Below are positions 8,683 through 16,631 of a DNA stretch of 64,000 nucleotides, piece after piece. Numbering within the stretch: the first letter of the stretch is position 1; each line of letters starts with the position of its first letter. The notes under the pieces are model-generated. The model searched no databases and was not told the DNA's origin. It saw only the letters and a list, made by a program, of their open reading frames with translations. The stretch covers positions 172,387 through 236,386 of the forward strand of contig NZ_FMYQ01000006.1 in NCBI RefSeq assembly GCF_900096975.1, in the 5' to 3' direction. The position numbers and the translations under genes are program-made. Origin of the DNA: Paraburkholderia lycopersici (lineage in GTDB: Bacteria > Pseudomonadota > Gammaproteobacteria > Burkholderiales > Burkholderiaceae).

Positions 8683-9510
8683 TTGTCGCACGCCCAACGC
8701 CGCGCCACGCTCGCGGCGCAAAGGTCGGTTGGATGCGCAATTTCCCGAAAACAATACGTTACCTCATCCAAATTGATTCTAATCGTTTTGTTTGCGCTAT
8801 TTATTGCGCTGGCGATACTGTGGCACAGCGCGCGCTGGCGCGTCGCGGCTTGCGCCGCCGTCGTTTTCTGGCTGCTGTCGGCCGGCTGGCTCTCCGGGAT
8901 CCTGCTCGACTTCGCCCAGCCGCAGGTATATCGCACTCCCTATGATCCGGTAAAAGCTGGCGCGGCGAACTTCGGTCCGCGCACCGCGATCGTCATGCTC
9001 GGCGGGGGCACCGAATATCGCGACGGCAAGCTGGTCCCCAAGTACGATGTCTACGCGCGCATTGCGCTCGCGGCCGGGTTGCACGCGCAGTGCGTCCGCG
9101 CGGGCAGAACCTGTCGCGTGATCGTGAGCGGCGGCAACCCCCAGCACCACGCGAGCGCCGAAGCGGACAACTACGCGCCCTACCTGCTGCGCGCCGGCGT
9201 GCCGCGTGCCGATCTCGTCCTCGAAAACCGCAGTCTCACGACCTGGCAAAATGCGCGCAACGTGGCGCCCATCGTCCGCCCGGATGACGGCGAAACGCTC
9301 CTGCTCGTGACGTCCGCGTACCACATGCGCCGCGCGATGCTCGATTTCCACCGCTTCGGGATGGACCCGTTGCCCGTGGTCTCGAATGTGCGCCGCGTCC
9401 AGCGGGGCGTGCTGCCGCGCCTCGCCAATCTCAAGGTCGCCGAAATCGCGCTCCACGAGTTGATCGGGATCGCGCAGTTCTATGCCTATCGGATGCTCGG
9501 CTGGTTTTAG
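8683..9510 (+). CDS. YdcF/SanA-like (DUF218) membrane protein; start uncertain, possible frameshift
   Basis: The C-terminal 190 residues are a DUF218 domain: TAIVMLGGGTEYRDGK, then CRVIVSGGNPQHH, then LENRSLTTWQNARN and LLVTSAYHMRRAML. Two hydrophobic segments lie ahead of it, so the protein is probably an inner-membrane protein with an envelope-related role. The frame opens with TTG at 8683, or with TTG at 8773 (just before ILIVLFALFIALAILW); neither has a good ribosome-binding site. By contrast ATG at 8733 has AAGG eight bases upstream but lies in another frame (MRNFPKTIRYLIQI). A one-base shift near 8770 would join it to the membrane segment. The domain call is firm; the 5' end is not. Confidence 0.8.
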   Translation: MSHAQRRATLAAQRSVGCAISRKQYVTSSKLILIVLFALFIALAILWHSARWRVAACAAVVFWLLSAGWLSGILLDFAQPQVYRTPYDPVKAGAANFGPRTAIVMLGGGTEYRDGKLVPKYDVYARIALAAGLHAQCVRAGRTCRVIVSGGNPQHHASAEADNYAPYLLRAGVPRADLVLENRSLTTWQNARNVAPIVRPDDGETLLLVTSAYHMRRAMLDFHRFGMDPLPVVSNVRRVQRGVLPRLANLKVAEIALHELIGIAQFYAYRMLGWF

Positions 9511-9609
9511 CGTGACGGGGATGCGACAGCAGTTGTAACCAGGTGTAACGACCGCACGAGGGCCTTGCACGATGTCATCTGGAGCGAGTATTTGGTCGTT
9601 AGAATGACA

Positions 9610-9628
9610 TGTCCATCCTGCTTGGACA
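9610..9628. promoter_or_regulatory. Perfect dyad upstream of the His-rich peptide gene
   Basis: TGTCCA and TGGACA arms are separated by seven bases, 41 bases before the ATG at 9670. Perfect 6-bp arms in a short promoter region suggest a regulator-binding site. A second small hairpin (CTCC-TTC-GGAG) just downstream would pair the Shine-Dalgarno of the peptide gene. Confidence 0.35.
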
Positions 9629-9669
9629 GGTACCGGCTGGGTCCATAAACCGCTCCTTCGGAGGTAGAG

Positions 9670-9900
9670 ATGAAAAAAGTGTCCCTCGCAGTCCTGATTT
9701 CACTTTCCGCACTGACGGGTGTTGCATATGCACAGTCGGATAACGGCATCACGATGAGCACCGATCCCGCAAGGGCCGACGACGTCCTCCAACGTGCGCA
9801 GGCCCTGCAGCAGCAACAGTCCGCCGCGCCCGCGCAGCCGGCCATGCCCATGCATCACAAGGGGCATGGGCATCACAAGAAGCCCGCGCAGGCGCAATAA
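9670..9900 (+). CDS. Small exported peptide with a His-rich tail
   Basis: The 76-residue product has a clear signal peptide (MKKVSLAVLISLSALTGVAYAQ, given here as two parts: MKKVSLAVLI and SLSALTGVAYAQ) with an AYA-Q cleavage site near residue 21. The mature peptide has a Gln-rich middle and a tail with HHKGHGHHKK, which could bind a metal ion in the periplasm. A strong GGAGG ribosome-binding site precedes the ATG. The gene ends about 50 bases before an intrinsic terminator, so it is probably monocistronic. I do not recognise the family; metal binding is inferred only from composition. Confidence 0.75.
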   Translation: MKKVSLAVLISLSALTGVAYAQSDNGITMSTDPARADDVLQRAQALQQQQSAAPAQPAMPMHHKGHGHHKKPAQAQ

Positions 9901-9951
9901 CGAACGGGCCGGGCCGCGCAGGCCGTGTGTGCGCGGCACGAGTCCCGGAAG

Positions 9952-9987
9952 AAAGCCGATGCCGGCCGTGCCGTCATCGGCTTTTTT
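9952..9987 (+). terminator. Intrinsic terminator after the His-rich peptide gene
   Basis: A perfect 10-bp stem (AAAGCCGATG with CATCGGCTTT, 13-base loop) ends in a run of six T residues on the plus strand. It lies about 50 bases after the stop of the small peptide gene. Confidence 0.85.
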
Positions 9988-10137
9988 GTCGGCGGCGTTC
10001 CGCCCTGCGCCGTCCGGGGCACCGCGCAGGTGCGGGGGCGCGGTATGCTAAAGTCGCGCACCTCGAATTGACCCGGTCGGGACAGATCCGGTCGGGCCAG
10101 CCCACCCACTTGTGCGCGCCACGCGCGGAGAAACGCA

Positions 10138-10398
10138 ATGAGCAATATCCAGCTCGACATCGAATGGACCGAAGCGGCTTCACGCAAGATCGAAAAGCTG
10201 ATGCCACGCGGCGGCAATCAGGACGCGTATCTCGCGCTGCCGCCCATCGAATGCCTGCCGATGGAAGGCGACGTGCTGTTCCTCGGCCCGGCGGGCAAGC
10301 AGCAGCCGTTCATCGTCGCAGAGCGCCAATATCATCACGAAGGCGACGCCGACTGGACCATCATCCTGATTCTCGACGTCCCCAACAGCGCACACTGA
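10138..10398 (+). CDS. Conserved-looking hypothetical protein, 86 residues
   Basis: The product is a small soluble protein beginning MSNIQLDIEWTEAASRKIEK and containing LPPIECLPMEGDVLFLGP. It has no signal peptide or membrane segment. A GGAG ribosome-binding site lies six bases before the ATG. The pattern looks like a small beta-rich domain, but I do not recognise a family or function. Confidence 0.7.
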   Translation: MSNIQLDIEWTEAASRKIEKLMPRGGNQDAYLALPPIECLPMEGDVLFLGPAGKQQPFIVAERQYHHEGDADWTIILILDVPNSAH

Positions 10399-10616
10399 GC
10401 CGCGGTTAGATTCCGCGTCACACCGGGTGCACAGAAGACGAGCGCCCTCTCGCGGCCTCCCGGCGAGCAGCGCCAGCATGCTGCCTGTGCGCAGCATGCG
10501 CCGGCAGTCCGGACACTCGACGGCAAGATCCACCGGCCAACGCAGCCGTACTGACGCCTGCGATCGGCAGGCATGCGGGCGCCCCACGGACCGCGCGCCG
10601 GCGCGCGTCAGGAGCC

Positions 10617-10990
10617 ATGCCCAACGATACGTCGAACGCGAAGCCCCTCGGCCACGCACCTGCTCGCCCAGCTACAGCCGCGTGACGGCGGCTGGGTCGC
10701 GCGGTGGCACGGCTGCGCGCTCGAAAGCGCGTTCCAGCCTGTGCTGTCGATCACGCATCAACGCGTGGTCGGATATGAAGCGCTGCTGTGCGCGACCAAC
10801 GCAGCGGGCCACGCCGTCGCACCGGCGGATTTGTTCGAGCATGGCGAACGCCGAGACGCAGCAGCCCGACGAACTCGCTCGCTGCCTGCACCTCGCGAAC
10901 TTCGTCGGACAAGACATCGAGACCGGGTGGATCTTCCTGAACACGCTGCCGCGCAACGCACGCGCTGCGGTGACAGGTCCGCCTCAATGA
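10617..10990 (+). pseudogene. Decayed EAL-domain (c-di-GMP phosphodiesterase-like) gene remnant
   Basis: Fragments of one EAL-type N-terminal region appear in three successive plus-strand frames. ATG at 10617 has an AGGAG immediately upstream and gives MPNDTSNAKP. The next frame gives HLLAQLQPRDGGWVARWHG and FQPVLSITHQRVVGYEALL (about 10655-10850). A third frame continues with LARCLHLANFVGQDIETGWI and FLNTLPRNA (to about 10955). At least two frameshifts are needed to connect them. The rest of the EAL domain, roughly 150 residues, is missing. It is therefore a decayed gene. Its motifs resemble other EAL proteins in this window but not closely enough to call a recent copy. Confidence 0.7.
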
Positions 10991-11132
10991 CGGCGAGCCC
11001 TGCTACACAGCCGCCATCGCGCGCTCGTTCGGCGGAGCGACGCATGTGCTTTGCGCCGGGCTCGGTCCGCACGAGCGGTCGTGGCGCGAATCCGGTCAGG
11101 CGCAAGCAGGTCGACGAGCCGCCGCGGCCCGC

Positions 11133-11537
11133 TCATTCGGATATGCGCCGCCGCCCCGCTTTCAGCTCGCCGTGACGCCCCTTGGCGTCGAGCCGGCGCA
11201 GCTTCGAAGCGCGCGTCGGCCGCGTTGCGAGGCGCGCCTTGCGCGTCACGCTCACGCTGTCGATCAGCGCATCGAGGCGTGCGAGCGCCGCCGCGCGGTT
11301 CTGCTCCTGGGTGCGATATTCCTGCGACTTGATGACGACGACGCCTTCGCGCGAAATGCGCCGGTCGGCGAGCGCGAGCAGGCGCATCTTGAGCACCTCG
11401 GGCAGCGACGAGGCGCGGATGTCGAAGCGCAGATGGATCGCGCTCGACACCTTGTTCACGTTCTGGCCGCCCGCCCCTTGCGAGCGCACGGCGACGAGTT
11501 CGATTTCCTGCAAAGGAATGGGAGCGCGGGCAGTCAT
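11133..11537 (-). CDS. arfB: Alternative ribosome-rescue factor ArfB (peptidyl-tRNA hydrolase)
   Basis: ArfB (YaeJ) releases stalled nascent chains from ribosomes lacking a stop codon. The GGQ catalytic motif is present in [20 protein letters not shown], and a basic C-terminal tail ([17 protein letters not shown]) fits insertion into the mRNA channel. I choose the ATG at 11537 ([10 protein letters not shown]), giving 134 residues, close to the usual 140. The open frame extends 52 codons further upstream but without family similarity. The gene stands alone. Confidence 0.93.
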   Translation of the reverse strand: MTARAPIPLQEIELVAVRSQGAGGQNVNKVSSAIHLRFDIRASSLPEVLKMRLLALADRRISREGVVVIKSQEYRTQEQNRAAALARLDALIDSVSVTRKARLATRPTRASKLRRLDAKGRHGELKAGRRRISE

Positions 11538-11737
11538 AGGCGAAAGAGAAAAAGCAGGCCACGGGCCGGCCACGCGGCAGTGTCGCACAGCGCGGCGAAA
11601 GCGGCGAGCGGCCTGCCGCGGGCACGCGAAATGCAGCGGCGTCAGGTGTCGAACGCCCCGCGCGTGTTTGCCGCCGCGCGGGGCGTGAACCATACTTCCG
11701 TCATACCCTTGAGGATACCTTCAGGAGCACGCCCCCC

Positions 11738-12409
11738 ATGAAGCTGCGTCCAGCATTCGTCGCCGAACTGGCGGTCAATCTGCTGCTTCCCTGGGTCGCC
11801 TATCGCCTCGCCCAGCCGCACTGGGGCGAAGTCGGCGGCCTCATTGCGTCGGCTGCCCCGCCGCTCGCCTGGAGCGCGGTCGAGCTGGTGCGCTTCCGGC
11901 GTGTCGACGCGCTCTCGGCCGTCATTCTGCTCGGCATCGTGCTCTCGCTGCTCGCCATGGCTTTCGGCGGCAGCACCCGCGTGCTGCTGATGCGCGAAAG
12001 CCTCGCCGCGGGCGCGATCGGCATTGCCTTCCTGTGCTCGCTGCTGGCGAGGCGCCCGCTCGTGTTCTATCTCACGCGAGCCACGGTCGCGCGCGAGACG
12101 CGCGAGGGCGTCGCGCGTCTCGAGCAGCTCTGGCGCGAGAACGCGCGCTTCGCCGCAGCCATGCGCCTTCTCACCCTGGTCTGGGGCACGGGGCTCTGCC
12201 TCGATTCGGCGCTGCGCACCTGGCTGGCCGCCACCTGGCCGATCGAACGCTTTCTCGTCGTCTCGCCGATCATCGGCTACGGCGCGTTCGGCGGCCTGAT
12301 GGCGTGGACCCTCTGGTATCGCACGCGCATGCGGCGCATACGCGGCATGCGCGGCCTGCTCGGCGACGCGGCCACGGCGGCCAACGCGAGCACGCTCAGC
12401 GTGGACTGA
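11738..12409 (+). CDS. VC0807-family integral membrane protein
   Basis: The 223-residue product has several hydrophobic segments from about residues 8 to 105 and two more near 155-200. The pattern LLLPWVAYRLA, then GGLIASAAPPLAWSAVELV, resembles the VC0807 family, which is distantly like intracellular septation protein A. The function is unknown. It is flanked by arfB on the opposite strand and a FUSC gene 143 bases downstream on the same strand. Confidence 0.75.
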   Translation: MKLRPAFVAELAVNLLLPWVAYRLAQPHWGEVGGLIASAAPPLAWSAVELVRFRRVDALSAVILLGIVLSLLAMAFGGSTRVLLMRESLAAGAIGIAFLCSLLARRPLVFYLTRATVARETREGVARLEQLWRENARFAAAMRLLTLVWGTGLCLDSALRTWLAATWPIERFLVVSPIIGYGAFGGLMAWTLWYRTRMRRIRGMRGLLGDAATAANASTLSVD

Positions 12410-12552
12410 GCCGCCCTGTCCGGACGCGATGCGCGCCTGCGCGAGCACGCGGCGAAGCCCCATGCATCGACGGTCAGATCGTGCCCGAAATCAGTTAGAC
12501 TCAGCGCCACAGTCCGCGGCATACCGTCCGCTCCCGAACTTGCCGGCAGTCG

Positions 12553-15048
12553 ATGCGCTATTCCGTAGAAATCAGGAAATTCCTTTATAGCCAGTACTTT
12601 TACGGCGGTCTGCGCATCGCGATCGGCATTTCCCTTCCTGCCGTCCTGTGCCTGGTCGTCTTTCACAAGAGCGAACTCGGCTTCACCATCTCGACCGGCG
12701 CGCTCGGCGCCTGCGTGGTCGACATGCCGGGGCCGCTCAAATACAAGCGCAACGAAATGCTCGCCTGCAGCGTGATCGGTTTTCTCTCCGCTTACGCCAC
12801 CGGCCTCGCCACGTTCAGTCCCATCGCATTGTGGGCCACCGTCGTGCCGCTCACCTTCGTGCTCTCGCTGATCGTGGTCTACGGCAACCGCTGGCCGCAG
12901 ATCAGCTTCGCCACCCTCTTCATGATGGTGATGACGCTCGAAGAGCATTTCACGCCGCACCTCGCGCTCGTCAACGCGTTGTGGATCCTGCTGGGCGGCC
13001 TGTGGTACACGGCGTGGTCAACCTTGATCAGCCAGTTGATGCTCGATCGCATCGAGCAGCAGGCGCTCGCCGAAAGCGTGTTCGCCTGCGCCGATTACCT
13101 GCTCGCGCGCGCCCAGTTCTTCGACCTCGACAACGACCTCGACGAGTGCTACCGGAATCTCGTCGCGAAACAGATCGCGGCCGTCGAGCGCCAGGACGCC
13201 GCGCGCGACATCGTCCTGCGCAACCTGCCCAAGCTGCGGGCCGGCAAGATCGACGCGCGGCGCGCGATGCACTTCAACCTGTTCATCAACACGGTCGATC
13301 TGCACGAACTGTTCGTAGGCGCGCACACCGACTACCCGCTCGTGCGCAACACGTTCGGCGGCTCGGATCTGCTCGTGTTCTATCGCGACCTGATCCGCAA
13401 AGCCGCCGCCGATCTCGAAGACATCGGCCTCGCCGTGCTGCAGAACGAGGCGCCGCGCGCGAGCGTGAACGTGAAAGCCGAGCTGCGCGCCATCGAATAC
13501 GAACTCGAGCTGCTGAGAAAGCGCGACCTGCCCGCCAGCGACCCGGAGGCCTATGCGGCGATCTCGGCCTCGTTCCGGCGCATCTGGAGCGCCACGCGCC
13601 TGATCGACCGCATGCGCCGCAACCTCGCGAGCGAAGTGCCGACGACCGAAACCGAGCTGCGCATCGACGAGGCCCTCACGCGCTTCGTGACGAGCCGCCG
13701 CGTGCCCTACCTGCAGATCTTCTCGAATCTCACGATGGCCTCGCCGAGCTTTCGCCATGCGCTGCGCGTGACGATCGCCGTGGCGGTGGGCTTCTGGCTC
13801 GGGCGCCTGCTGCCGCTCACGAACGCCTACTGGATCGTGATGACGAGCATCATCATCCTGAAGCCCGGCTACTCGCTCACGCGCCAGCGCAATGCGCAGC
13901 GTATCGTCGGCACGCTGATCGGCTGCGTGGCCAGCATCGCGCTGATCCTGCTCGTGAAGGACCCGCTCGTGCTGCTCGTCTCGATGTTCGCGGCGATGGT
14001 GATGAGCTACAGCCTGCTGCTCTTCAACTACACGGCGAGCGTGGTGTTCACCTCGGCTTACGTGCTGCTGATGTTCCATTTGCTCGCGCCGGGCAGCATG
14101 CGCATCATCGGCGAGCGCGCCATCGACACGGTGGTGGGCTGCATGATCGCCATTGCCGCGAGCCACCTGTTCCCGTACTGGGAATACCGGCTGATGGGCA
14201 AGCTCGTGCACGACATGATCGCCGCGACGCGCAGCTATCTCGAGGCGAGCTGGTGGTGGAGCGGCCGCACCGGTGCGCCGCAGCCGGCGTTCGCGGGCGC
14301 GGCGGCGAGCGAGGCCGCGCCGGGACATGCCTCGACCATGACGGCGTTGGCCGCAAGCGCGGAACGCGGCTCGGCGAGCGATATGAGAAGCGGAACGGCA
14401 AGCGCGGCAAGCGTCGTCGACGAAACGGCGACCGCTGCGGCCGCGACGCTCGTCGATTCGCCGACAAGCAGCGCCCCCGGCTCCCCCGTCGCCGCGGTGG
14501 GCGCAAAGGCCGCCTCACCTGCCGGCCCGAACGCCGCCGCTACCGCGCCTTCGCTCGCGCGCGATTTTCGCTACAGGCTCGCGCGCAAGAACGTGCACGT
14601 GGCGTTCGCGAATCTCGGCCAGGCCTTCCAGCGCATGATGCTCGAACCCAAAGCCGCGCAGAAGTTCGTGCCCGAGCTCAACGACCTGCTCGTGCGCAGC
14701 CATGTGCTCGCCTCCCAGATCACGGCCGCCGCCCCGCTCCTGCGCAGCGCGGCGCGGCCCGACCAGCCGGAGATCACGCTCGACGCACTCGAACGCGCCC
14801 TCTCGTGCGTGCGCGAAAACCTCGTCGCCGCCGAAGCGGGCACACCGGCGCCGGCCGATCAGGCCGACGTCACGAAGCGGCTCACGCGCGAGCTCGATAC
14901 GATGGTGGTGGAAGCCGAGCGCGCGCTCGGCGCCTCCGCGGAGTTCACGCAGGAGTTCAAGCTGCTCGCGCACCAGTGCAAGCAGATGATCACGGCGTCC
15001 TGGCTGATCCGCAAGGACGCGAGCGTCATCCGGCTACCGGACGAGTAA
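12553..15048 (+). CDS. FUSC-family inner-membrane transporter (YccS/AaeB-like)
   Basis: The 831-residue protein has the duplicated layout of the FUSC family. A first set of membrane helices covers about residues 15-150. A cytoplasmic helical region carries basic and acidic heptads. A second set covers about 410-545 and includes ANSYWIVMT-type sequence (NAYWIVMTSIIILKPGYSLT). A C-terminal cytoplasmic domain follows. Relatives export aromatic acids or have unknown substrates. Residues about 575-665 form an Ala/Ser/Thr-rich low-complexity insertion not expected in the family. No membrane-fusion partner gene is adjacent, which favours the YccS-like type over AaeB. Confidence 0.85.
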   Translation: MRYSVEIRKFLYSQYFYGGLRIAIGISLPAVLCLVVFHKSELGFTISTGALGACVVDMPGPLKYKRNEMLACSVIGFLSAYATGLATFSPIALWATVVPLTFVLSLIVVYGNRWPQISFATLFMMVMTLEEHFTPHLALVNALWILLGGLWYTAWSTLISQLMLDRIEQQALAESVFACADYLLARAQFFDLDNDLDECYRNLVAKQIAAVERQDAARDIVLRNLPKLRAGKIDARRAMHFNLFINTVDLHELFVGAHTDYPLVRNTFGGSDLLVFYRDLIRKAAADLEDIGLAVLQNEAPRASVNVKAELRAIEYELELLRKRDLPASDPEAYAAISASFRRIWSATRLIDRMRRNLASEVPTTETELRIDEALTRFVTSRRVPYLQIFSNLTMASPSFRHALRVTIAVAVGFWLGRLLPLTNAYWIVMTSIIILKPGYSLTRQRNAQRIVGTLIGCVASIALILLVKDPLVLLVSMFAAMVMSYSLLLFNYTASVVFTSAYVLLMFHLLAPGSMRIIGERAIDTVVGCMIAIAASHLFPYWEYRLMGKLVHDMIAATRSYLEASWWWSGRTGAPQPAFAGAAASEAAPGHASTMTALAASAERGSASDMRSGTASAASVVDETATAAAATLVDSPTSSAPGSPVAAVGAKAASPAGPNAAATAPSLARDFRYRLARKNVHVAFANLGQAFQRMMLEPKAAQKFVPELNDLLVRSHVLASQITAAAPLLRSAARPDQPEITLDALERALSCVRENLVAAEAGTPAPADQADVTKRLTRELDTMVVEAERALGASAEFTQEFKLLAHQCKQMITASWLIRKDASVIRLPDE

Positions 15049-15093
15049 GCGGGGAGGCAGGCGCCAAACGAAGGAAGCGCACCGCGCGGGGCG

Positions 15094-15294
15094 TCACTGC
15101 GTCGAGTTGCCGGCCTGCGAGGCAGCCATGCTCGCAGTGGCGGTCGCGCTCGCAGCGCCGGCGCCGACGGTCTCGTCGTACTCGCGCTTGCTGCGCAGCG
15201 CGTTGAAGAGCACGGTGCCGATCACGAACAGCACCACCACGACGATCAGCACGGCAACGCCGAAGGTGGGATTCTTCTTGCGCGGTTCGTTCAT
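15094..15294 (-). CDS. Small single-pass membrane protein, unknown function
   Basis: The 66-residue product has a short basic N-terminus (MNEPRKKNPTFG) and one membrane helix at about residues 12-31 (VAVLIVVVVLFVIGTVLFNA). A polar tail rich in Ala, Ser and Thr follows. It lies between the FUSC gene and the Lrp-type regulator, convergent with FUSC. The frame is plausible from composition; the Shine-Dalgarno is weak. No family recognised. Confidence 0.5.
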   Translation of the reverse strand: MNEPRKKNPTFGVAVLIVVVVLFVIGTVLFNALRSKREYDETVGAGAASATATASMAASQAGNSTQ

Positions 15295-15393
15295 CGATCG
15301 TGCCCAGCCTCGAAGAAAGGAAGAGGAACGGGCATTCTACGCCGCCGCGCCTTGCAGACGGCTTGCGAAACGAAGCGCCCCCCCTCGCTACCG

Positions 15394-15855
15394 CTACGTG
15401 CCGCTGCGCACCGGCAAGGCCGTCGAATACTTGAGCTGCTCCATGGCGAAACTCGAACTCACGTCGAACAGCGGCACGGCGCGAATCAGCTGCTTGTACA
15501 CGCGGTCGTAGTCGTCGATGTCGGAAACCACGATGCGCAGCAGGTAGTCGGTCTCGCCGCTCATGCGGTACGCCTCGACGATCTCGGGAATGTCCTGCAC
15601 CGCGCGCGTGAAGGTCTGTGCCCACGCCTCCGTGTGCTGATTCGTGCGCACGCCGACGAACACCGTCGTCCCCACGCCTAGCTTGCGCGGGTCGCACAGC
15701 GCCACCTGAGCGCGGATCACGCCCGTCTCCTTCAGGCGCTGCACGCGCTTCCAGCACGGCGTTTGCGAGAGATTAACGCGCTGCGCCAGTTCGGCGACTG
15801 GCATGGTCGCGTCCTGCTGCAGCAGCTCCACCAGCTTTCTGTCGATGAGATCCAT
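15394..15855 (-). CDS. Lrp/AsnC-family transcriptional regulator
   Basis: The 153-residue product has the standard length. A helix-turn-helix covers about residues 5-55 (VAELAQRVNLSQTPCWKRVQ). An amino-acid-sensing RAM domain follows with SGETDYLLRIVVSDIDDYDR. I choose ATG at 15855 (MDLIDRKLVELLQQD) because Lrp proteins start just before this helix. It is divergent from the cysteine-dioxygenase-like gene, and a near-perfect Lrp-type box lies between them at 15875-15889. It probably regulates itself and that neighbour, perhaps in response to a sulfur amino acid; the effector is inferred. Confidence 0.92.
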   Translation of the reverse strand: MDLIDRKLVELLQQDATMPVAELAQRVNLSQTPCWKRVQRLKETGVIRAQVALCDPRKLGVGTTVFVGVRTNQHTEAWAQTFTRAVQDIPEIVEAYRMSGETDYLLRIVVSDIDDYDRVYKQLIRAVPLFDVSSSFAMEQLKYSTALPVRSGT

Positions 15856-15874
15856 TTCCGCAATTCCCAAAGCG

Positions 15875-15889
15875 TAGAAATTTATTCTA
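15875..15889. promoter_or_regulatory. Lrp-type operator between divergent genes
   Basis: TAGAAATTTATTCTA matches the E. coli Lrp consensus YAGHAWATTWTDCTR at 14 of 15 positions and is flanked by G and C that extend the dyad to GTAGAA/TTCTAC. It lies 20 bases upstream of the regulator start and about 90 bases upstream of the divergent cupin gene, suitable for controlling both. Confidence 0.75.
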
Positions 15890-15980
15890 CATGACTGGGG
15901 AACGGCAAAAAATAAGGAAAACGCTTTCTCGGCGCAAGCGGCTATAAATGTACCTGTCCGAACCCGAAGAACAGTACGCC

Positions 15981-16592
15981 ATGAACGCCCCCGCCGAACT
16001 CGCCCACCCAAGCGCCGTCCACACGGCGGAGCAACACGCGGCCGCCGTCGCGCGCCTCACCGCCGCGCTCGACACCGCCTTCGAAACCTGCGCGACGCCC
16101 GCCGACCCATCGCAATGCGCGCGCTTCGCGCGCGGCATGCGCGCGGCGCTCACGCGCGCCCTCGCCGACCCGGCGCTCGTCACGTCCGCGCAACGCGAAG
16201 GTAGCGCCCGGACGTACCGGCGTCATGTCATCGCGAGCGACCGCAGCGGCCGCTACACGGTCGCGGCGCTCGTCTGGCAGCCGGGGCACGCGAGCCCGGT
16301 CCACGCGCACCATACCTGGTGCGGTTACGCCGTCCTCGAGGGCGCACTGACAGAAACGCTCTATGCGTGGAACGATGCGCACCAGGGCGCCCACGCCGTT
16401 CGCTCGCATCCGCGCGCGAGCGGAGCCGTGTCCTTCGGCGGACGCGGGCGCGCCAACATCCATCGGCTATACAACGGCAGCGCCGCGCAAGCCGTCTCGC
16501 TGCACGTCTACGGCGTGCCCGCCGAAGACATCGCCGCCCAGGTGAACGACATGCTCCCGCTAGCGCGCGAAACGGCACAGGCCGCGCGCTGA
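15981..16592 (+). CDS. Cysteine dioxygenase-like cupin protein
   Basis: The product resembles bacterial thiol dioxygenases (cysteine or 3-mercaptopropionate dioxygenase), which oxidise a thiol to a sulfinic acid with a mononuclear iron. The iron ligands are visible as the two histidines in SPVHAHHTW and the later histidine in VSLHVYGVP. The GALTET stretch follows the first motif as in this family. I choose ATG at 15981 (MNAPAELAHP), giving 203 residues; ATG at 15948 is an alternative, but a TATAAA box overlaps it. It is divergent from an Lrp-type regulator that probably controls it. The exact thiol substrate is not determined. Confidence 0.8.
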   Translation: MNAPAELAHPSAVHTAEQHAAAVARLTAALDTAFETCATPADPSQCARFARGMRAALTRALADPALVTSAQREGSARTYRRHVIASDRSGRYTVAALVWQPGHASPVHAHHTWCGYAVLEGALTETLYAWNDAHQGAHAVRSHPRASGAVSFGGRGRANIHRLYNGSAAQAVSLHVYGVPAEDIAAQVNDMLPLARETAQAAR

Positions 16593-16631
16593 GGCTCATT
16601 TACGCATCGGGACTGAAACGAAGGCGCGCGT

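Noticed and set aside
10180..10659. A minus-strand open frame with CPDC and CTRC motifs resembling a zinc ribbon.
   Set aside because: It overlaps the better-supported plus-strand gene at 10138-10398, and the rest of the frame lacks any family resemblance; the Cys pairs may be chance.
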